Below are positions 1 through 5,703 of a stretch of 7,694 nt of DNA, in pieces. The position numbers and the translations under genes were made by a program. The stretch is taken from the NCBI GenBank assembly GCA_002705125.1, contig PAHQ01000036.1:13458-21151 (forward strand), written 5' to 3'. Numbering within the stretch: position 1 is the first letter of the stretch; the number at the start of each line of letters is the position of its first letter. Source of the DNA: Verrucomicrobiales bacterium (GTDB lineage: Bacteria > Verrucomicrobiota > Verrucomicrobiia > Verrucomicrobiales > DEV007). The notes under the pieces were generated by a model. It was not told the origin of the DNA. It was given only the letters and a program-made list of their open reading frames with translations, and made no database searches.

Positions 1-69
1 GCAGACGGCTCTCAATGGAGCACTTTAACTAGTTTCAAAATACCAGGAAGCCCTATAACTAATACTTAG
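1..69 (+). CDS. possible C-terminal tail of an unknown upstream gene
   Basis: Frame 1 is open from the window edge to a TAG at 67-69. It reads 22 residues ending in FKIPGSPITNT, while the other two forward frames stop earlier. The residue mix looks protein-like (Trp, Phe, Pro, Gly and Ser-Thr rich), but 22 codons is too short to exclude chance. No family can be assigned. If real, the gene lies upstream of hemQ on the same strand with a 46-base gap. Confidence 0.3.
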   Translation, partial: ADGSQWSTLTSFKIPGSPITNT

Positions 70-115
70 ACGAAGATTTGATTTAAAAGATCCGTATCTA
101 CTTATTACACATTTA

Positions 116-949
116 ATGACACAAGAAGCGCTTAACTCTGATCCAATAGTCCCTAACGAAGGCTGGCATGTCATCCATCTTTTCTACCAGATCGATCATG
201 GTCAGTGGTCTGTTCTTTCAGATGATGAGAAACTCAAAGCAAAAACCAATTTAACTAAACTTATTCATGACATCAGAACTTCTTTAAATACACAAATATT
301 ATCATTTAGTATTGTTACTCCAAAAGCTGACATTGGTTTTATGCTATTAACAGATGATTTACATCTAGCTAATTCATTTGAAAAACAGCTTACATTAGCG
401 CTCGGGCCTGATATTTTAACCCCAAGTTTTAGTTATCTTTCGATGACAGAAACAGGTGAATATATGACTACTTCAGAGGAATACGCCCAAAAGAACCTAA
501 TAGGTGAACGTGGCATGACTAAAGACTCAGATGAATACAATACTTCGCTAGAAGAGTTTCAAAAACACATCGAAAAATATACTAAGGATAAGTTATACCC
601 AAGTATGCCAGACTGGCCTGTATTTTGTTTCTACAGTATGGCTAAACGACGCGGCGAAGTCTACAACTGGTATAAATTAGACCATTCAAAAAGAAAGGAA
701 CTCATGGTTGAACATGGAAAGGTTGGAAGAAGGTGGGCTGGAAAAATACGTCAACTTATCACTGGCTCCGTTGGTTTAGATGACTCAGAATGGGGCGTTA
801 CACTTTTTGCTAAAAATAGTTTCGAAATCAAATCAATTGTTTACCAAATGAGATTTGATGAAGTGTCTGTAAAGTATGGTGAATTTGGTGATTTTTATAT
901 TGGCCTACAACTACCACTAGATCAACTCTTCAGAAGAGTTGGATTATAA
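116..949 (+). CDS. hemQ: HemQ, coproheme decarboxylase (chlorite dismutase family)
   Basis: Predicted to perform the last step of the coproporphyrin-dependent heme pathway: peroxide-driven decarboxylation of two propionates of coproheme (Fe-coproporphyrin III) to give heme b in the cytoplasm. At 277 residues it is close to the usual family length of about 250, with a short N-terminal extension before the family-like stretch GWHVIHLFYQID (16-27). The C-terminal half carries the diagnostic block. Tyr173 and Lys177 lie in FYSMAKRR and match the catalytic Tyr and Lys of the YPMxKxR motif. His200 (EHG) is the likely proximal heme ligand. Gln213 (RQLITGS) lies 13 residues later, as in Listeria HemQ, and KYGEFGDFYIG (253-263) closes the fold. 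The Pro after the catalytic Tyr is replaced by Ser174, which is unusual. The ATG has no Shine-Dalgarno sequence, but starting here keeps the whole conserved N-terminus. The next gene starts 5 bases downstream, so the two are probably co-transcribed. Confidence 0.93.
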   Translation: MTQEALNSDPIVPNEGWHVIHLFYQIDHGQWSVLSDDEKLKAKTNLTKLIHDIRTSLNTQILSFSIVTPKADIGFMLLTDDLHLANSFEKQLTLALGPDILTPSFSYLSMTETGEYMTTSEEYAQKNLIGERGMTKDSDEYNTSLEEFQKHIEKYTKDKLYPSMPDWPVFCFYSMAKRRGEVYNWYKLDHSKRKELMVEHGKVGRRWAGKIRQLITGSVGLDDSEWGVTLFAKNSFEIKSIVYQMRFDEVSVKYGEFGDFYIGLQLPLDQLFRRVGL

Positions 950-954
950 TTTTC

Positions 955-2064
955 ATGTCTATCCCTTCAGAACACGACGATCCAATAAATTCTAAAATTC
1001 TATCTGTATCAGAAGATATGGTTAGCGGTTTTCAGGAGTTCCCATTTCATTCAATCGCTGAAAAAGCTGAATTACCTTTGAACATTGTTCTTGAAAGAAT
1101 TCATGTCATGTTAAAAGCCGGGGTAATTAGGAGAGTTCGGCAAACATTACTTGCAACCAAATTGGCACATGGAGCGCTCTGCGCATGGAAAATCGATAAC
1201 AATAAACTTGAAAAAGCATTCGACTACATGTTTAACGAAGACCCGTTTAGCGGTCACGTTGTTATTAGATCTACCGACAGAGTAATTACTGGGTCAGACT
1301 TTAAACTTTGGACCACATTAAAAGTTCCACAAGGAGAGTCATTAGATGAACATGCAGAAAAATTAAGATCTATAATTGGTGCTGAGAAATTTATCCTCAT
1401 GCCCGCTAAAGGGATTTTTAGCCTTGGAGTAGGCCACGTGAGACGAAAAAATTTACCCCCAGGATCAAAGTCAGACTCTCCTGCAAAAATGCTTACAACA
1501 ACTGTTGTCGAACTAACTCCCCTCGAATGGAAAGTCTTACTGTCCATTAAGGAGGAACTCGAGTTGAATGAAATCAATGAGGATCCATGGTCAAAAAGAG
1601 CAGAATCGATTGGTTTATCAAAGGAAGATTATACTAACACTGCACGTGAGCTTGATAAAAAAAATGTTATCGGAAGGTTCTCGACATTTCTAGAACATGT
1701 TAAACCCTCCTCTACCGGAAAGAGAGTTACACGATTCAATGGACTTTTTCACTGGAGAGTAAAAGAAGGAATGCAAAAAGAGGCGGGCGCAGAAATTGGT
1801 CGCCACCATATCCTCACTCATTGCTATTGGAGGGAAGGCGGTGAAAACTTTGGCAATGTAAATATAATGGGAGTTGTTCATGGATATGACAAGGATCTGG
1901 TCATGGTCCACAAAGCAGCTATCGACAAACACCTAGAGGAAATTGGGATAGAGGTTTTGTATACAAACGTTTTCTGGGGCGGTCGCAGCGAAATAAAACC
2001 CTCTGAAATATCTCCAGTCATTTACAAACAGTGGCACCAAAAGAATCACAGTTACGTATTATAA
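955..2064 (+). CDS. tandem AhbA/AhbB (NirDL)-like Lrp/AsnC-family protein linked to hemQ
   Basis: This 369-residue protein looks like two siroheme-decarboxylase-type units fused head to tail. Each unit has a winged helix followed by an AsnC-type effector domain. Unit 1 has a winged helix at about 22-62 (ending in AGVIRRVRQ) and an effector domain at about 70-162. There LWTTLKVPQGESLDEH (118-133), LMPAKGIFSLGV (148-159) and His101 resemble the NirD/AhbB pattern. Unit 2 has a winged helix at about 186-243 and an effector domain at 260-345, with His284, His285 and His289 (THCYWRE) and MGVVHG (305-310), like the THxYxR and MVHG motifs of the family. Known relatives remove acetate carboxyls of siroheme on the way to heme or heme d1, and fused NirDL proteins are known. 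Lying 5 bases after hemQ, it may be a second tetrapyrrole decarboxylase or a heme-sensing regulator; the sequence alone does not decide. It ends in TAA, the first of eight tandem TAA units. Confidence 0.8.
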   Translation: MSIPSEHDDPINSKILSVSEDMVSGFQEFPFHSIAEKAELPLNIVLERIHVMLKAGVIRRVRQTLLATKLAHGALCAWKIDNNKLEKAFDYMFNEDPFSGHVVIRSTDRVITGSDFKLWTTLKVPQGESLDEHAEKLRSIIGAEKFILMPAKGIFSLGVGHVRRKNLPPGSKSDSPAKMLTTTVVELTPLEWKVLLSIKEELELNEINEDPWSKRAESIGLSKEDYTNTARELDKKNVIGRFSTFLEHVKPSSTGKRVTRFNGLFHWRVKEGMQKEAGAEIGRHHILTHCYWREGGENFGNVNIMGVVHGYDKDLVMVHKAAIDKHLEEIGIEVLYTNVFWGGRSEIKPSEISPVIYKQWHQKNHSYVL

Positions 2065-2085
2065 TAATAATAATAATAATAATAA
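2062..2085 (+). repeat. (TAA)8 trinucleotide microsatellite starting at a stop codon
   Basis: Eight perfect TAA units run from the stop codon of the Ahb-like gene to 13 bases before the ATG of the cupredoxin gene. All eight are in frame with the upstream stop, giving eight consecutive stop codons. Slippage by one unit would leave both proteins intact but would change the spacing and AT-rich leader in front of the cupredoxin start. The units also spell TAATAAT, which resembles a -10 element, so the tract may contribute to promoter strength. The function is inferred; the repeat itself is seen directly. Confidence 0.95.
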
Positions 2086-2098
2086 AAATACTTTAATT

Positions 2099-2560
2099 AT
2101 GAAAACATTGCTTATTCCAATAATCCTTACGGTCACCTCATTATTTGTTCTTGCTGAAGAAAAACCTAAACTCCAAAAAATCGAATTGTCTGCAGTAGGA
2201 AATCCTCCTGGGACTATGAAATTTGCTAAAACTGAAATTAAGGCAACTGCGGGTTCAAAAATTGAATTAACTTTTAAAAATCCTGATGTCTTACAACACA
2301 ATATACTTATTTTGAAACCAGGAACGAAAGACAAAGTTGGCGCACTTGCTGATGCGATGCTTACTGATCCTGATGCAATGAAAAAGAATTATGTCCCAAA
2401 AAGTAGTGACATCATTGCAGCATCTAAACTTGTTAATCCGGGAGGAACAGAAAAGATTGTCTTCACAATCAAGGAATCTGGTGATTACCCGATAATATGC
2501 ACATTCCCTGGCCACTGGAGACTGATGAACGGTATCCTGAAAATCACAAAGTCAGAATAA
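2099..2560 (+). CDS. exported azurin/plastocyanin-like blue copper protein
   Basis: A 153-residue secreted cupredoxin, expected to be a soluble type 1 copper electron carrier in the periplasm. Residues 1-19 are a signal peptide with a basic start, a hydrophobic core and a likely cleavage after VLA (19-20). The copper ligands are visible: His67 in LQHN, then Cys134, His139 and Met143 in the C-terminal loop (CTFPGHWRLM). The Cys-x4-His-x3-Met spacing is exactly that of azurin Cys112-His117-Met121. The stretch DPDAMKKNYVPKSSDIIAASKLVNPGGTE resembles the insert and the NPG turn of azurin-type proteins. The gene follows the heme genes on the same strand, across the TAA repeat. An electron donor role to a heme or copper oxidase is plausible but inferred. 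There is no Shine-Dalgarno sequence. A hairpin follows the stop. Confidence 0.9.
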   Translation: MKTLLIPIILTVTSLFVLAEEKPKLQKIELSAVGNPPGTMKFAKTEIKATAGSKIELTFKNPDVLQHNILILKPGTKDKVGALADAMLTDPDAMKKNYVPKSSDIIAASKLVNPGGTEKIVFTIKESGDYPIICTFPGHWRLMNGILKITKSE

Positions 2561-2575
2561 ACAATCTAAAAATAG

Positions 2576-2598
2576 TTACATCAATTTATTAGATGTAA
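2576..2598 (+). terminator. 7-bp inverted repeat, candidate weak terminator or operator
   Basis: TTACATC (2576-2582) and GATGTAA (2592-2598) pair perfectly around a 9-base AT loop, 16 bases after the cupredoxin stop. The stem is AT-rich and is followed only by TCTTTG, so as an intrinsic terminator it is weak. Because it lies just upstream of TATAAT (2605-2610) and of the next ATG at 2609, it could equally be a binding site for a dimeric regulator. Confidence 0.3.
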
Positions 2599-2608
2599 TC
2601 TTTGTATA

Positions 2609-3004
2609 ATGATGAACAGAGGTTGCATCAAATTAGCCGTGTTTGTTTCGGCTATTATATTTATACTTTCCACTTTCTATTATTTAAACTTTCTACCTAA
2701 ACTCAGGAACAAAATATTGTTGAATTCTTTAGAGAGAATTAAAGTCTCTGTTAAGGAATACAACAGTGATTATCCTAACAACCAACTCCACGAAAACAGC
2801 ATTGATGCAACATCAAGGCTCTTGGGTGATAACGGGAGAAAGAAGATGTACCTATCATTAGATGATGTAATTATTAATAACGGAATCATCTCTGATTATT
2901 GGAATAATCCAATCCAAATAAAAATTTCAGAAAAGAATATTAAGGTATTTTCTATTGGTAGAAATAATATTGCAAATGACCAAGATGATATTATTGCTCA
3001 ATAA
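2609..3004 (+). CDS. small membrane-anchored GspG-like pseudopilin, degenerate signal
   Basis: A 131-residue protein with one N-terminal hydrophobic helix (about 8-29) and a hydrophilic remainder. The C-terminal part has the pattern of type II secretion major pseudopilins: DYWNNPIQI (96-104) for the usual D-W-G-N-P-Y motif, VFSIGRNN (113-120) for VYSxGxNG, and an acidic end DQDDI (124-128) where GspG binds calcium. The N-terminus RG-CIKLAVF aligns with the prepilin signal RG-FTLIELL, but it has Cys at +1 and Ala at +5 where Phe and Glu are normal. Peptidase cleavage and methylation are therefore uncertain. No other secretion genes are nearby. The start may be either of two adjacent ATGs (2609 or 2612). 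A role as an anchored GspG-fold protein is inferred; the exact function is unknown. Confidence 0.68.
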   Translation: MMNRGCIKLAVFVSAIIFILSTFYYLNFLPKLRNKILLNSLERIKVSVKEYNSDYPNNQLHENSIDATSRLLGDNGRKKMYLSLDDVIINNGIISDYWNNPIQIKISEKNIKVFSIGRNNIANDQDDIIAQ

Positions 3005-3083
3005 TTTGCCCCTCAAAAATGAAATAAATATAATTAACTTGATTTAATGAATAAGAATACTTAACAAAGTAAATCATAGCTAT

Positions 3084-3884
3084 ATGAAAGAATATCAGAG
3101 ACTTTTAAAGCTTGTCCTCGATGAAGGTAAGAATAAAGGGGATAGGACAGGGACCGGAACAATCTCACTATTTGGAGCTCAAGCACGCTTCAATCTGCGA
3201 GATTCTTTTCCGTGTTTAACCACTAAAAAACTTCATCTTCGATCAATCATTCATGAACTACTTTGGTTTCTTAAGGGTGAAACAAATATTAAATACCTAA
3301 AAGACAATAAAGTTTCAATTTGGGATGAGTGGGCCGATGAGAATGGTAACCTTGGACCAGTCTACGGAGAACAATGGAGGGATTGGAAAACTACTAACAG
3401 AAATTCCATTGATCAAATCTCACAAGTAATAGAAAACATAAAACGAAACCCTAATAGTAGAAGGCATATTGTTAGCGCATGGAATCCTGCTGAAATAGAT
3501 AAAATGGCCCTGCCTCCATGCCACGCTTTTTTTCAGCTTTACGTCGATATTGAATCTAAAGAACTAAGTTGCCAATTGTATCAACGATCGGCTGACCTAT
3601 TCTTAGGTGTTCCCTTCAACATAGCAAGTTACTCACTATTGACAATGATGATAGCTCAAGTGTGTTCACTCAAGGCCTCTGAATTTGTGCATACATTTGG
3701 AGATTTACACATATATTCCAATCACCTTGATCAAGTTAAAATCCAACTTGAAAGAGAACCTAAAGAATTACCTCGAATGATTATTAATCCTGAAATCAAA
3801 TCTATAGATGATTTCACTTATGATGATTTTAACTTGGAAGGATATGACCCTCATCCAGCAATATCTGCACCGATCGCAGTATGA
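3084..3884 (+). CDS. thyA: thymidylate synthase ThyA
   Basis: Converts dUMP and 5,10-methylene-tetrahydrofolate to dTMP and dihydrofolate in the cytoplasm, as a homodimer. The 266 residues align with E. coli ThyA (264) almost without gaps. Active-site residues keep the E. coli numbers up to the middle: Arg21 (DRTGTG), Glu58 (HELLWF), Trp80, Tyr94, Arg126 and Arg127 (the phosphate-binding pair), and nucleophile Cys146 in LPPCHAFF. After a two-residue insertion near 156-160, the rest shift by two: Arg168, Asp171, Asn179, His209 and Tyr211. The C-terminus [15 protein letters not shown] is the usual folate-closing tail. The ATG has no Shine-Dalgarno sequence, but it gives the canonical MKEYQRLL start. 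The stop overlaps the folA start as ATGA, so the two genes are translationally coupled. Confidence 0.98.
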   Translation: MKEYQRLLKLVLDEGKNKGDRTGTGTISLFGAQARFNLRDSFPCLTTKKLHLRSIIHELLWFLKGETNIKYLKDNKVSIWDEWADENGNLGPVYGEQWRDWKTTNRNSIDQISQVIENIKRNPNSRRHIVSAWNPAEIDKMALPPCHAFFQLYVDIESKELSCQLYQRSADLFLGVPFNIASYSLLTMMIAQVCSLKASEFVHTFGDLHIYSNHLDQVKIQLEREPKELPRMIINPEIKSIDDFTYDDFNLEGYDPHPAISAPIAV

Positions 3885-4381
3885 CCGGTAATTCACTAGA
3901 TAAAAGAATATTTACAGCCGTAGCGGCAATGAGCTGTAATGGAGTCATTGGTAACAAAGGACAATTACCTTGGCATTTATCAGATGATTTAAAGTTTTTT
4001 AAAAAACTCACATTTGGTTCCCCTGTAATTATGGGTAGAAAAACCTATGAATCTATTGGAAGACCACTCCCTGGTAGAAAAAATATAGTTATAAGCAGTA
4101 ATGCCAACATTTATGGTGATATCGAAATTCACCAAAGTATTGAAGAACTAATAGACGTTTATAAAGACTCAACAGAATCCCTCTTTATTATAGGAGGGGC
4201 TCAAATTTATTCAGCGTTATTAAACTGGACTAAGGAGATATATCTTACCTATATCTACAAAGAATATTCCGGAGACACTTATTTCCCGCAAATTGATAAT
4301 GATTTTAAACTCGATGGAATTGAGTTTAAAACAGAGGAATTCGAAGTACGTAAAATGATTCGAAAGCCTGTAGTGACTTAA
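3881..4381 (+). CDS. folA: dihydrofolate reductase FolA
   Basis: NADPH-dependent reduction of dihydrofolate to tetrahydrofolate, recycling the product that ThyA makes. The 166 residues are the normal length for a bacterial enzyme, with a short extension before the first strand (IFTAVAAMS). The signatures are [13 protein letters not shown] (21-33) with catalytic Asp36 five residues after Trp31, [16 protein letters not shown] (51-66) for the NADPH and folate site, IGGAQIY (104-110) for the nucleotide loop, and YLTYI...GDTYFP (121-136). The start is set by the 4-base ATGA overlap with thyA, and no Shine-Dalgarno sequence is seen. The gene ends in TAA at 4379-4381, which overlaps by complementarity the stop codon of the converging propeller gene. 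Confidence 0.97.
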   Translation: MTGNSLDKRIFTAVAAMSCNGVIGNKGQLPWHLSDDLKFFKKLTFGSPVIMGRKTYESIGRPLPGRKNIVISSNANIYGDIEIHQSIEELIDVYKDSTESLFIIGGAQIYSALLNWTKEIYLTYIYKEYSGDTYFPQIDNDFKLDGIEFKTEEFEVRKMIRKPVVT

Positions 4382-5652
4382 TCACCTAAACAAAAAAGGT
4401 GTTTCTGACCACGTAAAAACAAATGATTATCGATTGGGATTGGGCTAGCAATTATGCGTTCATTCATTTCATTTTTAGAAACTAAATCGAATCCTCCATC
4501 AAGTAGTTTCATCACCATTACCACTCCATCTTCTCTTGCTAAAACCATCCTCTCCCCAGAAATAATTGGGGATGAATAATAACTAGCACTTGATCTAGGT
4601 AATTTTTGATTCCAAATCTCTTCACCACTTTCAAGATTAAAACAGTATATATGTCCGCGGTCTGTTACTAGGTAAGCTTTTCCATCATGAGCTATTGGAC
4701 TTGGCACGTCAGCTCCTACGTCCTTTGTCCACAGGCGATTAGTTTTGGTAATATCCCCCTTACCTCCTGCCTTTACTGCGGCGAAGTGGCCCTTCCTTCC
4801 ATATGGGACAACTACGATACCGTTCGATATTGACGGAGATGCTATCACCCTCCACATAGCTTTATCTGTAGGATTATATCCTCCACAATCCCATATTAAC
4901 TTTCCATCTTTGGCTGAATGGCCGGTTAGATGATCAGAACCAAAGGTAATTATAACCTCATTAGATTTCTCACCAACTACTAATGGAGTCGTATATGATT
5001 GTCCAGTTTCAGCTTTGACCTTGTATGTCCTATTTGTTTTCCATGCTAGCTTTCCACTATCCTTTGAAAAAGCCACTAGGTATGAATCTTTGGATTCAGA
5101 TGGGTTACCACCCTCGTATTCTTGCATAACTGCAATGATTACAAATTCTTCTGTAAGAACTGGTGATGTGCCTAGGTCCCACCAAAGCGTATCAGCTCCA
5201 AATTCATCTTGTAAATTTTTGAACCAAACTTTTTTTCCATCCAAGTCAAGGGCCGCCAGAGTTCCACTTTTATAATACAAATATATATTGTTTCCATCTG
5301 TTACAGGAGAAGGATTACTCCCACTACCATTTTTATGTTTCCCCCCCCTCTCCTGACCAAATGTATGATCCCAAAGTTTATTTCCGTCTTTAGAGAAACA
5401 TGAAACACCATCCTTGGAGCCGATTGCTGATGTTACAAAAATTTTATCGCCCCATATCGCTGGAGTAGAACTCCCCACTCCAGGGAGTGCTAATTTCCAA
5501 TTAACATTTTCAGTATTAGAAAATTTTGATGGGAAGTTTACGTGCTCTGAAACACCATTACCAGTTGGCCCTCTCCATGCTGGCCAATTTTCAGAGTAAA
5601 CTTTAAACAATAATGAAAATAAAATTAAAATAGATAAAATAGTCGAATTCAT
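4378..5652 (-). CDS. secreted PQQ-like beta-propeller repeat protein
   Basis: A 424-residue exported protein of the PQQ-binding-like beta-propeller type (BamB/quinoprotein fold). Families of this kind are abundant in Planctomycetota and Verrucomicrobiota and mostly of unknown function. Residues 1-20 are a signal peptide with cleavage near VYS-EN, followed by the typical WPAWRGPTGNGVSE. Blade-type repeats of the form G-x-hydrophobic-A-x-D-x-D/S-G-K-x-x-W recur (for example ALDLDGKKVW, AFSKDSGKLAW, SAKDGKLIW, NLESGEEIW). The end [13 protein letters not shown] (QKHLFCLGD) is the usual last strand. No catalytic PQQ-dehydrogenase residues are evident, so a scaffold or binding role is likelier. I chose the ATG at 5652 over an upstream in-frame TTG at 5688 because it places the signal peptide at the very N-terminus. 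A G8 run in the coding strand (5341-5348) encodes part of RGGKHK. The gene is divergent from the YHS gene, with 51 bases between the starts. Confidence 0.88.
   Translation of the reverse strand: MNSTILSILILFSLLFKVYSENWPAWRGPTGNGVSEHVNFPSKFSNTENVNWKLALPGVGSSTPAIWGDKIFVTSAIGSKDGVSCFSKDGNKLWDHTFGQERGGKHKNGSGSNPSPVTDGNNIYLYYKSGTLAALDLDGKKVWFKNLQDEFGADTLWWDLGTSPVLTEEFVIIAVMQEYEGGNPSESKDSYLVAFSKDSGKLAWKTNRTYKVKAETGQSYTTPLVVGEKSNEVIITFGSDHLTGHSAKDGKLIWDCGGYNPTDKAMWRVIASPSISNGIVVVPYGRKGHFAAVKAGGKGDITKTNRLWTKDVGADVPSPIAHDGKAYLVTDRGHIYCFNLESGEEIWNQKLPRSSASYYSSPIISGERMVLAREDGVVMVMKLLDGGFDLVSKNEMNERIIASPIPIDNHLFLRGQKHLFCLGD
4383..4401 (+). terminator. weak hairpin just past the folA stop, inside the converging gene
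   Basis: CACCT (4383-4387) and AGGTG (4397-4401) can form a 5-bp stem around an A-rich 9-base loop, followed by TTT. It is the only stem-like element at the convergent junction, where the two genes leave no intergenic DNA, and it lies within the last codons of the minus-strand gene. The stem is too short for confidence. Confidence 0.18.
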
Positions 5653-5659
5653 ATTTATT

Positions 5660-5688
5660 ATGGTACGATTAGGTGTAGAAAGATTCAA
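5660..5688 (-). promoter_or_regulatory. candidate sigma-70-type promoter for the propeller gene
   Basis: On the minus strand, TTGAAT (5688-5683) is separated by 17 bases from TACCAT (5665-5660); each hexamer matches 4 of 6 consensus bases. Transcription would start about one base before the ATG at 5652, implying a leaderless or nearly leaderless mRNA. This agrees with the absence of a Shine-Dalgarno sequence and would exclude the TTG start at 5688. The matches are weak, so this is only a candidate. Confidence 0.25.
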
Positions 5689-5703
5689 TCCAATTTAAGG
5701 GCC

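Noticed and set aside
1254..1577. Minus-strand open frame of 107 codons inside the Ahb-like gene
   Set aside because: It is antisense to a gene with clear domain motifs, and its product is Ser-rich and low in complexity with no recognisable motif.
1690..1932. Minus-strand open frame of 80 codons inside the Ahb-like gene
   Set aside because: It is antisense to the conserved second effector domain and shows no family features.
2059..2334. Minus-strand frame ending in a poly-Leu tail
   Set aside because: The Leu run is just the TAA repeat read as TTA on the other strand; the rest is antisense to the cupredoxin.
2591..2604. Bacteroidota-type -7 element (TAnnTTTG) at TAATCTTTG
   Set aside because: There is one extra base in the spacer and no TTTG at -33, so it does not fit that promoter class.
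3005..3083. Promoter for thyA: TTGATT at 3039-3044 and TAACAA at 3062-3067
   Set aside because: The 17-base spacing is right, but the -10 matches the consensus at only three positions in a very AT-rich stretch.
4745..5599. Three plus-strand open frames (4745-4933, 5015-5275, 5414-5599)
   Set aside because: They lie antisense to the well-supported beta-propeller gene and have no motifs of their own.
5653..5688. TTG at 5688 as start of the propeller gene
   Set aside because: It adds 12 polar residues before a clean signal peptide that starts at the ATG at 5652, and it overlaps the candidate -35 element.
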